The position numbers and the translations under genes are program-made. From Candidatus Zixiibacteriota bacterium (GTDB lineage Bacteria; Zixibacteria; MSB-5A5; GN15; FEB-12): DNA of 63,313 nt. The notes beneath the pieces were generated by a model, which did not search any database, had not been told where the DNA came from, and was given only the letters and a program-made list of their open reading frames with translations. Positions 8,401 through 17,517 of the stretch are shown here, piece by piece. The stretch lies in NCBI GenBank assembly GCA_040753875.1, contig JBFMDV010000024.1, forward strand, positions 79,970 to 143,282, read 5' to 3'. Every line of letters starts with the position of its first letter. The first letter of the stretch is position 1.

Positions 8401-9173
8401 TGCTTGACCGAATCCTGACCGACGTAAGAACTTCGCTGGCAAGTCGCGATACTGCCGACTGGCGCATGGAACTGGAACAGATGATAGCCCATAGCGATGT
8501 TCGTCCGTCCTTTCACGATGCGATCTCGCTCAATGGCAAACACTTTATCTGTGAGATCAAACGGCGTTCTCCGTCTGAAGGAGTCCTTAACCCGGAAGCG
8601 GACATTCGCGATATAGCGAGTGAGTACGTGCATGGTGGCGCCGCGGCTATCAGTGTGCTGACCGAACCGGTGCACTTCGGCGGATCGCTGGATGACCTCA
8701 GTACCGTCGCAGACAATGTCCCTCTGCCCGTTCTGAGAAAGGACTTTGTGATTGACGATGTACAGATTGTGGAAGCCAGGGCATTTGGGGCCTCGGCAGT
8801 TCTGCTTATTGTATCGATTTTGTCAGATGCACAGCTTGCCAATCTCATAGCCAAATGCCGACACCACCACCTCACACCGTTGGTGGAGATACACTCCGAG
8901 GAAGAACTGAAGCGCGCGTTAGCCGCGGGTGCCGATGTCATTGGCGTCAATAATCGGGACCTCAAGTCACTAAGGGTAGACCTTCAAACCTCCGAACGAC
9001 TCCTCCCGCTCATTCCTCCTGGTGCCGTTCGGGTCGCTGAAAGCGGTATGCACTCCACTCACGATACCGATCGCATGTTCTCGGCAGGGGCGAACGCCGT
9101 GCTTATTGGCTCTTCGCTTATGAAAAGCCGAAACCGCGTCGAGGCACTCGCCGAGTTCAGGAGAGCGCGGTGA
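8397..9173 (+). CDS. trpC: Indole-3-glycerol phosphate synthase
   Basis: 257-258 residues, starting at GTG 8397 (overlapping the trpD stop as GTGA) or ATG 8400. A TIM-barrel enzyme converting carboxyphenylamino-deoxyribulose phosphate to indole-3-glycerol phosphate. Motifs are FICEIKRRSPSEG, VLRKDFVIDDVQI, VGVNNRDLKSLRVD-like (GVNNRDL) and VAESGMHS. A stand-alone TrpC, separate from TrpF. Confidence 0.95.
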   Translation: MMLDRILTDVRTSLASRDTADWRMELEQMIAHSDVRPSFHDAISLNGKHFICEIKRRSPSEGVLNPEADIRDIASEYVHGGAAAISVLTEPVHFGGSLDDLSTVADNVPLPVLRKDFVIDDVQIVEARAFGASAVLLIVSILSDAQLANLIAKCRHHHLTPLVEIHSEEELKRALAAGADVIGVNNRDLKSLRVDLQTSERLLPLIPPGAVRVAESGMHSTHDTDRMFSAGANAVLIGSSLMKSRNRVEALAEFRRAR

Positions 9174-9757
9174 TAATCAAGATTTGTGGTGTCACCTCGG
9201 CGCACGACGCCCACCTTTGTGCGGACTCCGGAGCCGACCTGATCGGCGTGGTGCTTTCGGACTCCCCCCGGCGGACATCGTTGGAGGCATTGAATGGCAT
9301 CATCGATGCGGTAGGGTCCGGAGGTAGCGTGGTCGGCGTGTTCGCGGCACCCGGTGATCTTGAGCAGTTCGATGCCGGATGCCAAACCGAGCTCGACTAC
9401 TATCAGACCTATTTTGACAGGTCGCTCGTCACGGTTCGCCAACCTAAGCGAGCATGGATTCGGGCCAAACGTGTGAAACAGAACGTTGAGTTGAGCGCAG
9501 GGTCGGATATTACTCTCCTCGACTTCAAGGATTTTCAGTCTGACGAACTCCTGTCCGAATTGCGGAAGTATTATGACAAGATAACCGACACAACATTGGT
9601 GGCCGGCGGGCTTACTGTCGGCAACATCAGTTCCGTGCTGGCCGCGGTTCGACCGCTCGGTGTCGATGTCGCCCGTGGCACGGAAAAAAGCGCAGGGATC
9701 AAGGACCCGGAGTTGGTGCGAGAGTTCATAGCGAGGATCAAGCATGCAGCGAGTTGA
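9170..9757 (+). CDS. trpF: Phosphoribosylanthranilate isomerase
   Basis: 195 residues starting at GTG 9170 with a four-base overlap with trpC. It performs the Amadori rearrangement of phosphoribosylanthranilate. It starts with [13 protein letters not shown] (catalytic Cys in KICGVT) and ends with [20 protein letters not shown] and AGIKD, the phosphate-binding end of the barrel. Family DVSSGVE reads DVARGTE here. It is slightly short and somewhat diverged but intact. It overlaps trpB by 14 bases. Confidence 0.92.
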   Translation: MIIKICGVTSAHDAHLCADSGADLIGVVLSDSPRRTSLEALNGIIDAVGSGGSVVGVFAAPGDLEQFDAGCQTELDYYQTYFDRSLVTVRQPKRAWIRAKRVKQNVELSAGSDITLLDFKDFQSDELLSELRKYYDKITDTTLVAGGLTVGNISSVLAAVRPLGVDVARGTEKSAGIKDPELVREFIARIKHAAS

Positions 9758-10922
9758 GAAGTGGTATTTCGGCCGGTTTGGCGGCAGATTTGTTCCGGAA
9801 ACTCTGGTGTCGGCGCTTGATGAGCTCGAAGCAGCATTCGAGGCATCGCAGAATGATACGTCCTTTGGTGCCGAACTCGACTATCTGCTGAAAACCTATG
9901 TTGGCCGGCCCACGCCGTTGTACCTGGCTCGCAATCTCACTGCCGACTGGGGTGGCGCGAAGATCTACCTGAAGCGCGAGGATCTCGCCCACACCGGCGC
10001 GCACAAGATCAACAACTGCGTCGGACAGGCGCTGTTGGCAAAACGCCTTGGCAAGACACGAGTGGTAGCCGAAACCGGCGCCGGACAGCACGGCACCGCG
10101 ACCGCAGCGGCATGCGCCATGCTCGGACTTGAATGTGTCGTCTACATGGGCACTCATGATATGGCCCGTCAGCAACCAAACGTCCAACGGATGCATCATC
10201 TTGGCGCCGAGGTACGCGAGGTGTCCGCCGGACTCGGGACGCTCAAAGAAGCAACCTCCGAGGCGATTCGCGACTGGGTGACCAACGTCCGTGGCACATA
10301 TTATGTTATCGGCTCCGCCGTGGGACCACATCCGTATCCAAAGATCGTCCGCACTTTTCAGTCGGTGATCGGCCGTGAAACCCGCGCCCAGTTTCTGGAA
10401 ATCGAAAGTCGACTCCCTGACCACATTGTCGCCTGCGTCGGAGGCGGCTCCAATGCTATCGGCATCTTCTCGGCATTCCTCGAAGATTCCTCCGTCCGAT
10501 TGACAGGAGTCGAATCGGGCGGCGAGTCACTCGATTGCGGTAAGCATGCCGCCTCGCTCACCAAAGGACGGCCCGGTATTCTTCACGGCGCGCTCACGTA
10601 TGTACTTCAGGATGAACACGGCCAGATCGATATCACGCATACGATTTCGGCCGGACTCGATTATCCGGGCGTAGGTCCGGAGCACGCGGCACTTCGGGAT
10701 AGTGGGCGCGTCCGGTATGTCACCGTTCCGGACCGTGCGGCTGTCGCAGCCTTCCGGGAACTCTGCCGAAAGGAAGGGATCATCCCTGCGCTTGAGTCGA
10801 GCTTTGCGCTGGCGCACGCACGCGAGATTGCCGGTTCCATGTCCGGTGAGCAGGCGATCGTGGTAAATCTTTCGGGTCGGGGCGACAAGGACCTGGGATC
10901 GGTGCCGAGTCATGAAGACTGA
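9744..10922 (+). CDS. trpB: Tryptophan synthase beta subunit
   Basis: 392 residues. A PLP enzyme joining indole and serine. The PLP Lys lies in [14 protein letters not shown]; the substrate loop is [12 protein letters not shown]; the phosphate-binding loop is [10 protein letters not shown]; and GRGDKD is at the C terminus. The N terminus [12 protein letters not shown] matches TrpB1-type subunits that partner TrpA. It overlaps trpF by 14 bases and trpA by 11. Confidence 0.97.
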   Translation: MQRVEKWYFGRFGGRFVPETLVSALDELEAAFEASQNDTSFGAELDYLLKTYVGRPTPLYLARNLTADWGGAKIYLKREDLAHTGAHKINNCVGQALLAKRLGKTRVVAETGAGQHGTATAAACAMLGLECVVYMGTHDMARQQPNVQRMHHLGAEVREVSAGLGTLKEATSEAIRDWVTNVRGTYYVIGSAVGPHPYPKIVRTFQSVIGRETRAQFLEIESRLPDHIVACVGGGSNAIGIFSAFLEDSSVRLTGVESGGESLDCGKHAASLTKGRPGILHGALTYVLQDEHGQIDITHTISAGLDYPGVGPEHAALRDSGRVRYVTVPDRAAVAAFRELCRKEGIIPALESSFALAHAREIAGSMSGEQAIVVNLSGRGDKDLGSVPSHED

Positions 10923-11706
10923 ACTGTCCGGAAAGCTATGCTCGCTCGCCCGATCCGGCCACGCGGCCCTGGTGCCGTTCGTTACCTGTCACTATCCCGA
11001 TGCGTATCGTTTCGACCAGGTCGTTGAGGTTGTTCTTGAAACCGGCTGCGACCTGCTCGAGATCGGATTTCCTCACTCGGACCCGTTGGCCGACGGCCCC
11101 ACAATCCAGCGCTCTTCCCATATAGCGCACGGCAACGGCTTTACGCCCGGACGCGGCTTCGATTCGATTCAGCACCTCAAGGCGCATTCAGATATTCCCA
11201 TAGTCATCATGTGCTATGCAAACGTGATCTACCAATTTGGTTACGAGCTGTTTGTCGAAAAATGCTTGGACTCCGGTGTGAGTGGCGTGATAGTACCAGA
11301 CATGATTTTCGAGGAAGGGGCCGAGCTTCGCGAAGTCTGCCTGCGGCGAAACGTGAGTTTTATTCCGTTGATCGCTCCCACTACGCCATTTGACCGCGCA
11401 GCGGCCATTGCCGAGTCGGCCGAGGGATTCGTGTATTTTGTCAGTGTCACCGGCACCACCGGTGCGCGGTCATCAATTGGGTCTGATGCCGCCACCACAG
11501 TAGCATCGATTAAGAAACAATCACCTGTGCCGGTCTATACGGGATTTGGCATATCCACGCCTGCCCTGGCGAGACAGGCAGCCAAGTTCAGTGACGGTGT
11601 TATTATCGGAAGCAAGTTGATAGAATGTATCGATGCCGACAATGGAGCCGGAGGATTCACCACTCTCCGCTCATTCCTCACGGAAGTTCGTGCTGCTCTG
11701 CCGTAG
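10912..11706 (+). CDS. trpA: Tryptophan synthase alpha subunit
   Basis: 264 residues. It cleaves indole-3-glycerol phosphate to indole and glyceraldehyde-3-phosphate. The catalytic Glu is in [19 protein letters not shown] (Glu before IGFP) and the catalytic Asp is in DPLADG. The phosphate-binding loops VTGTTGAR and YTGFGIST are present. Its start lies inside the end of trpB. Confidence 0.96.
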   Translation: MKTELSGKLCSLARSGHAALVPFVTCHYPDAYRFDQVVEVVLETGCDLLEIGFPHSDPLADGPTIQRSSHIAHGNGFTPGRGFDSIQHLKAHSDIPIVIMCYANVIYQFGYELFVEKCLDSGVSGVIVPDMIFEEGAELREVCLRRNVSFIPLIAPTTPFDRAAAIAESAEGFVYFVSVTGTTGARSSIGSDAATTVASIKKQSPVPVYTGFGISTPALARQAAKFSDGVIIGSKLIECIDADNGAGGFTTLRSFLTEVRAALP

Positions 11707-11722
11707 AAGGAGACAAACATAT

Positions 11723-12745
11723 ATGATGCTCGTAATAATGAAACGGACGGCAACTACAAAGGAGACTGCGGCAGTTATCAAGTACATCGAAGGGTTGGGC
11801 CTTCGGCCCCATGTCTCGCATGGCGCCGACAAGACAATAATTGGCGCAAACGGCATCGATCAGCTGCCCGACACACAACTGCTCGCCTCACTGCCAAGTG
11901 TCGAGTCGGTGGTGCCGGTTCAGAAACCGTACAAACTGGCATCGCGGGAGTTCCAACCGGATAGCTCAGTCGTGCCGGTCAACGGCGTCAGGATCGGAAA
12001 CGGCGGGGTAGTTGTAATGGCGGGTCCTTGCGCGGTGGAGAGTTTCGATCAGACGCTGGTGGCCGCCAGGGGTGCCAAGGCCGCGGGTGCCTCGGTGATT
12101 CGAGGAGGAGCATTCAAACCGAGAACCTCTCCCTATTCGTTTCAGGGGCTTGGTGAGGAGGGCCTGAAAATACTTGCCAGAGTGCGCGAGGAAGTTGGCC
12201 TGCCGATCGTCTCCGAGTGTCTTTCCGAGGATGATGTTGAATTGGTGTCGTCATACGTCGACATCATTCAGATCGGTGCCCGCAACATGCAGAACTTCGC
12301 CATGCTTGAACGGGTGGGGAAGCAGTCCCGCCCGGTGCTGCTCAAACGCGGCATGATGTCGACTATCGAAGAACTACTGATGTCGGCGGAGTACATCCTG
12401 GCAAACGGGAACAAAAATGTCATCCTCTGTGAGCGGGGTATCAGGACATTCGACAAATTCTCGCGGAACACCTGTGATATCGCTGCCGTCCCGGCCCTCA
12501 AGCGGCTTTCGCACCTCCCGGTGATCGTTGACCCCTCGCATGCCACCGGGGATCGCTATCTGATCTCACCGGTTGCCCTCGCGGCGGTTGCTGCTGGTGC
12601 CGACGGGTTACTCATCGAGGTCCATCCGGACCCGGACAAAGCTCTTTGCGATGGCGCGCAGTCACTGGATTTGGTGGAGTTTGCCGGTCTGATGAACAGC
12701 GTACGGGCCATCGCGAAAGCGATCAACGAAACTTCAGGGAAGTGA
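11723..12745 (+). CDS. aroF: 3-deoxy-7-phosphoheptulonate (DAHP) synthase, type I beta
   Basis: 340 residues from ATG 11723 (AGAAGGAG at 11705-11712). It condenses phosphoenolpyruvate and erythrose-4-phosphate, the first step to chorismate. The short N-terminal ferredoxin-like regulatory domain (MLVIMKRTATTKETAAVIKY) and the core AGPCAVES, RGGAFKPRTSPYSFQGL, QIGARNMQNF, LLKRGMMST and VDPSHATG identify the Thermotoga/Bacillus-like I-beta class. It lies 16 bases after trpA, so precursor supply is co-regulated with the trp attenuator. Its last 12 bases overlap the convergent nfnB-like gene. Confidence 0.95.
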   Translation: MMLVIMKRTATTKETAAVIKYIEGLGLRPHVSHGADKTIIGANGIDQLPDTQLLASLPSVESVVPVQKPYKLASREFQPDSSVVPVNGVRIGNGGVVVMAGPCAVESFDQTLVAARGAKAAGASVIRGGAFKPRTSPYSFQGLGEEGLKILARVREEVGLPIVSECLSEDDVELVSSYVDIIQIGARNMQNFAMLERVGKQSRPVLLKRGMMSTIEELLMSAEYILANGNKNVILCERGIRTFDKFSRNTCDIAAVPALKRLSHLPVIVDPSHATGDRYLISPVALAAVAAGADGLLIEVHPDPDKALCDGAQSLDLVEFAGLMNSVRAIAKAINETSGK

Positions 12746-14140
12746 GCTCAGATATTGATGAATCGACTTGGCGGCTTGACGGCCCGCGCCCATAGCGAGG
12801 ATGACGGTTGCCGCACCCGTTACGACATCGCCGCCCGCCCATACGCGATCGCGCGATGATTTGCCGGTTGCCTCATCAACTTCGATGTTTCCTTTTTTCC
12901 CGATAGTCAAACCGGGCGTAGTAGCGCCTATCAGAGGATTCGGGCTGTTGCCGATAGCGCACACAACTGCGTCCACTTCAAAGGTTGCGATGGCCCCCTC
13001 GATTGGCACTGGCTTTCGTCGACCGGAGGCGTCCGGCTCCCCCAATTCCATTTTCTGGCATTCGATAGCTTTCACCCAGCCATTCTCGTCGCCAATGTAG
13101 CGAATGGGTAGTGTGAGATACTCGAAAATCACGCCTTCTTCCTCGGCGTTCTCGATCTCCTCAAGCCGCGCCGGCAGTTCCTGCCTGGACCTTCGGTAGA
13201 CAATCCGGCTCTCCGCTCCGAGTCGCAGAGCACTTCGCGCACAATCCATAGCGACATTCCCACCGCCAATCACGACAACCCGTTTGTGGAATTTTACCGG
13301 CGTGTGATACTTGGGGAATAGAAAACCCTTCATAAGATTCAACCGAGTGAGATATTCGTTGGCCGAATAAACGCCATTGAGATTCTCTCCGGGTATTTCC
13401 ATGAACCACGGCAGCCCGGCGCCGGAGCCGACAAATATGGCATCGTATTCTTCGAGCAGATCGTCAATTGATCTGGTCTTGCCGACGACGAAATCGGTGA
13501 CCAACTCGACCCCCAGGCTCTGCAAAAACTCCACTTCACGGGTGACAATGGCTTTGGGCAGGCGGAATTCTGGTATACCATAGATCAGCACGCCCCCCAT
13601 CTTGTGGAGCGCCTCAAAAATCGTGACCTGGTGACCAGATTTGATTAAGTCACCTGCCACTGTCAGGCTTGCCGGGCCGCCGCCGACAACTGCCACTCGT
13701 TTGCCGGTCGAAGGCGGCATTGCCGGGATTCCCAACACCCCCTGCGCAGCTTCCCAATCCGCCAGGAATCGCTCCAATCTGCCGATGGCAATCTGCCCGC
13801 CTTTCTTGACCAACACACAAGCTTTCTCACACTGCTCTTCCTGCGGGCAGACCCGGCCGCAGATAGCCGGTAAGCAATTCTTGTTCTTGAGTATGCTGAC
13901 GCCACCGGTGAAGTCCTGTTGGGCAATGCATTTGATAAAACCTGGAATATCAATTTCTACTGGGCATTCGAACACACAGGTCGGTTTCTTGCATTGGATG
14001 CACCGCCGTGCTTCCTCGACCGCTGTCTCGATCGGGTACCCAAGGGCTACTTCGCTGAAATTATGCTGCCGCACTTCCGGCGGCTGCTTGGGCATCTCTC
14101 GGCGATGCAAATCGAGCTTTTTGGGTTGTGGGTCAGCCAT
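12734..14140 (-). CDS. nfnB: NfnB/GltD-like NADPH- and FAD-binding subunit
   Basis: 468 residues. Residues ~30-115 are the Fe-S N-terminal domain (CIQCKKPTCVFECP and CGRVCPQEEQCEKAC). Residues ~148-200 are an FAD-binding Rossmann fold (VAVVGGGPASLTVAGDL; GIPEFRLPK). Residues ~290-330 form the NADPH fold (VVVIGGGNVAMDCARSALRLG). A GGDVVTGAATVILAMGAGR stretch closes the FAD site. GltD and SudA look alike, but the neighbouring NfnA-type subunit (8-base overlap) supports NADH-dependent reduced ferredoxin:NADP+ oxidoreductase, an electron-bifurcating transhydrogenase. It is the last gene of the operon that starts at 22984. Confidence 0.85.
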   Translation of the reverse strand: MADPQPKKLDLHRREMPKQPPEVRQHNFSEVALGYPIETAVEEARRCIQCKKPTCVFECPVEIDIPGFIKCIAQQDFTGGVSILKNKNCLPAICGRVCPQEEQCEKACVLVKKGGQIAIGRLERFLADWEAAQGVLGIPAMPPSTGKRVAVVGGGPASLTVAGDLIKSGHQVTIFEALHKMGGVLIYGIPEFRLPKAIVTREVEFLQSLGVELVTDFVVGKTRSIDDLLEEYDAIFVGSGAGLPWFMEIPGENLNGVYSANEYLTRLNLMKGFLFPKYHTPVKFHKRVVVIGGGNVAMDCARSALRLGAESRIVYRRSRQELPARLEEIENAEEEGVIFEYLTLPIRYIGDENGWVKAIECQKMELGEPDASGRRKPVPIEGAIATFEVDAVVCAIGNSPNPLIGATTPGLTIGKKGNIEVDEATGKSSRDRVWAGGDVVTGAATVILAMGAGRQAAKSIHQYLSSLP

Positions 14141-14993
14141 CGACCGTCTCCTTCACGATGTGGGCATGCTGATCACAGCCGCTCGTTTGCAGCGGCACTA
14201 CCTCCTCAGGCAGGTAGGTCTTGCGTCGTTGCAACAGCTCTTCCCAATCAACCTCGTGACCATCGAAATCCGGGCCGTGCACGCATGCAAACCTCGTGGC
14301 GCCCCCAACACGTACTCGGCACACTCCGCACATGCCGGTGCCGTCGATCATGATAGGATTCAGACTGACCATTGTCTTGATGCCCAACGGACGGCTGGCC
14401 TGAGAAGATCGCATCATCATGAACGTACAGCCGTTGGCATAGATGCGGTCGATTGGCTCGTCGAACCCCTTGATTATTTCCGGCAACCTGCCGACATGAC
14501 CGCGAAATCCGCGAGTCCCGTCGCGGGTAATATGCACAACCTTGTCCGAAACGGCTTTCAGCCGCTCTTCCCAGTAGAGAAGATATGCACTTCTCGCCTC
14601 AAGAATAGTAATGACCCTGTTGCCCTTTTCTTTCAAGGCCCTGGCGATAGGAAACATACTGCCGATGCCGTAACATCCGGCCAGGCACAGGACTGTCCCG
14701 TAGTTTTCGATCTCGGTGGCGTTACCGAGCGGCCCAACGACAGTCGGAATTGTGGCCCGTTCACGAAGCGCCGCCAGCCTTCCGGTGGTGCTGCCGATGT
14801 TCATGACGAGCAGTGTGATGGTCCCCATTTGTCTGTCCCAATCGGATATTGACAGTGGAACTCTCTCGCCTTCCTCTTCGGCGCGTATGATCACGAATTG
14901 ACCCGGGTTCGCTTGGCGCGCTACTGCTGGCGCCTCTATGGTGAGGAGATGAATGTTCGGCACGATCATCCGGCTGGACAGGATCCTAAACAT
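14133..14993 (-). CDS. nfnA: NfnA-like FAD/[2Fe-2S] subunit
   Basis: 286 residues of the ferredoxin-NADP reductase/PyrK-like family. FAD is bound by VPLSISDWD and the pyridine nucleotide by VLCLAGCYGIGSMFPIA. The C-terminal [2Fe-2S] site is GTGMCGVCRVRVGG followed by FACVHGPDFDGHEVDW, the pattern of NfnA/SudB. The family's usual GGG/GGV before TG in the nucleotide loop reads AGCYGIG here. It overlaps both neighbours. With NfnB it probably passes electrons among NADH, ferredoxin and NADPH in the cytoplasm. Confidence 0.85.
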   Translation of the reverse strand: MFRILSSRMIVPNIHLLTIEAPAVARQANPGQFVIIRAEEEGERVPLSISDWDRQMGTITLLVMNIGSTTGRLAALRERATIPTVVGPLGNATEIENYGTVLCLAGCYGIGSMFPIARALKEKGNRVITILEARSAYLLYWEERLKAVSDKVVHITRDGTRGFRGHVGRLPEIIKGFDEPIDRIYANGCTFMMMRSSQASRPLGIKTMVSLNPIMIDGTGMCGVCRVRVGGATRFACVHGPDFDGHEVDWEELLQRRKTYLPEEVVPLQTSGCDQHAHIVKETVDG

Positions 14994-17517
14994 CTCGCCT
15001 CCGAATCGTCACGCGCTGCGGGTTGGAATTCACCGACTCAAAATCAACCAGTGATATTTTTAGCGACCTTTCCGGCTGGTTGGGCGTGATTCTCACCGGC
15101 CATTCCCGCGTCAAGGCAGTCGACTCAACGACAACATAGTCATTGTTGGATATGCCAGCTCGCTGAGCGTCGGCCGGATTGATCTCAAGGACTCCTTGTG
15201 CTAAGAGCATCTTTGAACCTTCCACCCAATCAGACAGCGGAAACCCGCGATGGCTGTGCTCCGCGGCAGTTGCTGTCAGAACGAACTGATATTTCCCATC
15301 TCTATCAGTGCTCTTCGCAGGCGCATGCTCTGCCACCGCCATCTCACCGATATCCGCCAATGAGCGGGGGATGCGGGAGAGTGCATCAAATTTCCCCATG
15401 TCGTCGATGAGACCTGATATCTCGTCGTAGATATCCGCGCTGCACTCAAACTCAAATCCCGCTTTACCCATTCTTCGGGCAATACGACAGAGTATGTCCC
15501 AATCAGCGAGGGCGATACCGGGCGAGATGGCCGCCTTGCGCACTCGCTGTACTCGACCCTCACCGTTTATAAAGGTACCATCGATTTCAGTTGATGCGGC
15601 GGCAGGCATCAGGAGATCGACCCTACAGGCCGGGTCTGGTGGGTAAATGTTCTGGCAGATAATAAACTCAGAATCGCGATGCCGACGGGAGGGAATTTCT
15701 CCCATCAAGTACAGCACTTTGTAGGCATTGCCCTGCGACCACGACCCTGAATGAGGATGAAGTGACAAGCCAACGCCCCACTTCTTTTCAAGGGCCAACA
15801 CTCTCTGTGGGTCGCCGCTCGACTGACCTCCTGGCAATAGCTCCGAGTACGACCCCATCAACAATGATCCGACCAGATTATTGTGCGAGGGAAGAGGCAG
15901 CACTCCGGCTTTGAGGTGCAGCGCAAGCTGCTCGACTGCCTGTAAAAGCTGTGCATTGTAGTCGCACTGCATGAACTCGGTCCCGATCAAAATCAAGGGC
16001 GAGGTCGCCTCAGACAGCAGCTTCGAGGTCTGCGCAAGCTTCTCTCGTACCGAATCGCTGACCCGAGTGACACCGGTTGGCTTGATGCGTGATGTCCTCG
16101 CCGAGTTCCCCTGCATCATCGTTAGCAGGGAACTCACGTACGCGACTTCTTCGTATGGCAGCGGTTGCAGCCAGATATCCGCCAATAGCGTCAGGTTGTG
16201 CGGGTTGGGATGAACAGTGATGATTTTAGCACCACGCTTAACTGCTTTTCGAAGAGCCACGCCGATTACCGATCGCGCGAATCTGGTGTTGAGCCCAACG
16301 CAGAGGATGACATCCGCGTCCTCCAGTCTGGCAACCGAGACCGACTGCTTTAATAAGTTGAGATAGTTATTGAAGGCCTGTCCGTAGAAAGCTCTCGCAG
16401 ACGTGTCTACGTTGTTGGACCCCATGACGACCCGCGTGAATTTCTGTGCGACGTACAGGTCCTCATTGCAGCAATTTGGCGAAGCGAGTAAACCGAACTG
16501 CTCCGGCGAACAAGCAGAAAGTCGTTCAGCCGCCAGGCCAATGGCCTTCTCCCACGATATCTCCGCGTTTGAGCCGTTGTACCTCATCTGCGGGACCCTC
16601 AACCGCATGGGGCCGTTTACCAATTCGGTGTTGCAGAATCTCCCCTTCACACAGAGCTGACCGTGATTGATCAGTGCATCGTCGGCGGGCAAACTTCCGA
16701 TCACACGGTCATTTTTGACAAGCAGGCGCATCTGGCATCCCACGCCGCAGAACGAACAGGTGGTGGTTACTTCACGATCGGGTTTCCCCTCCCACGCTCT
16801 GGTCTTCTCGCGGAGAGTTCCTGTGGGACAAACGGCCACACAGGCGCCACAGAATTCACAACCGGCGTCGAGATGGCTCCGTCCGAAAGCCGGGCCGATG
16901 ATCGTCGCGCGACCGCGTTGCTTGAAGGCCAGTACATTAGCCGTGCGTACCTCCTGGCACATGCGAATGCACCTGCCGCAAAGGATGCAGAGATTGTAAT
17001 CGCGGTCGTAGAAAGGATCCTCGTTTTCAACCCGCAGATTCCGGTAGTGAATCGGGTAAATGATCTCTTTGACCCCCAGTCGCTCGGCCACTTCCTGGAG
17101 TTCACATTGCCCATCCTTTGGACAATAGCGGCACCCGGTAGTAACTCCGGCCTTTCGAATCGTGACGGAATAGCGCTTGCAGTCTTCCTTTTCATCGCAC
17201 ACAAGGCAGCTCGCCGTATGCTCGCTCATGAACAGCTGCAGGATTTCCATTCGCATGGCCTGAACCTGCGCGGTGTTCGTCCGGATAATCATGCCATTCT
17301 CGATGGGAGTCGTGCAGGCGGTGGGAAGGTTCCGCATCCCCTCGACTTCGACTATGCACATCCGGCAGCCGCCATGCGGCGACAGATCATCGTGCGCACA
17401 GAGCGTCGGAATATAGATTCCCTGTTTCTTGGCAACCTGCAGAATGGTCTCCCCGCGTACGGCGCCGTACTGCGTGTTATCGATCGTGATTGTCACTGTC
17501 GGCGTCTGGGCGCTCAT
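14986..17517 (-). CDS. NuoG/HydA-like Fe-S subunit with a MopB-type domain lacking the Cys/Sec ligand
   Basis: 843 residues. Residues 1-85 are a [2Fe-2S] ferredoxin (TLCAHDDLSPHGGCRMC). Residues ~108-150 hold a Cys-rich insert (CLVCDEKEDC, CRYCPKDGQCELQ). Residues ~165-240 are two [4Fe-4S] sites (CILCGRCIRMC, CEFCGACVAVCP). Residues ~255-843 are a molybdopterin-oxidoreductase fold beginning with CSFCGVGC and CVKGRF. Annotation pipelines would call it formate dehydrogenase alpha, but the place where FDH has Cys or Sec reads VDTSARAFYGQ, so catalysis by Mo is doubtful. It is better seen as an electron-conducting NuoG-like subunit. Its partners NuoF- and NuoE-like genes lie directly upstream in the operon. 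Confidence 0.82.
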   Translation of the reverse strand: MSAQTPTVTITIDNTQYGAVRGETILQVAKKQGIYIPTLCAHDDLSPHGGCRMCIVEVEGMRNLPTACTTPIENGMIIRTNTAQVQAMRMEILQLFMSEHTASCLVCDEKEDCKRYSVTIRKAGVTTGCRYCPKDGQCELQEVAERLGVKEIIYPIHYRNLRVENEDPFYDRDYNLCILCGRCIRMCQEVRTANVLAFKQRGRATIIGPAFGRSHLDAGCEFCGACVAVCPTGTLREKTRAWEGKPDREVTTTCSFCGVGCQMRLLVKNDRVIGSLPADDALINHGQLCVKGRFCNTELVNGPMRLRVPQMRYNGSNAEISWEKAIGLAAERLSACSPEQFGLLASPNCCNEDLYVAQKFTRVVMGSNNVDTSARAFYGQAFNNYLNLLKQSVSVARLEDADVILCVGLNTRFARSVIGVALRKAVKRGAKIITVHPNPHNLTLLADIWLQPLPYEEVAYVSSLLTMMQGNSARTSRIKPTGVTRVSDSVREKLAQTSKLLSEATSPLILIGTEFMQCDYNAQLLQAVEQLALHLKAGVLPLPSHNNLVGSLLMGSYSELLPGGQSSGDPQRVLALEKKWGVGLSLHPHSGSWSQGNAYKVLYLMGEIPSRRHRDSEFIICQNIYPPDPACRVDLLMPAAASTEIDGTFINGEGRVQRVRKAAISPGIALADWDILCRIARRMGKAGFEFECSADIYDEISGLIDDMGKFDALSRIPRSLADIGEMAVAEHAPAKSTDRDGKYQFVLTATAAEHSHRGFPLSDWVEGSKMLLAQGVLEINPADAQRAGISNNDYVVVESTALTREWPVRITPNQPERSLKISLVDFESVNSNPQRVTIRRRDV

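Noticed and set aside
14986-17517. Calling the NuoG-like genes formate dehydrogenase
   Set aside because: The active-site Cys/Sec is absent in both copies (VDTSARAFYG; NLASFHHLATEADYHAL).
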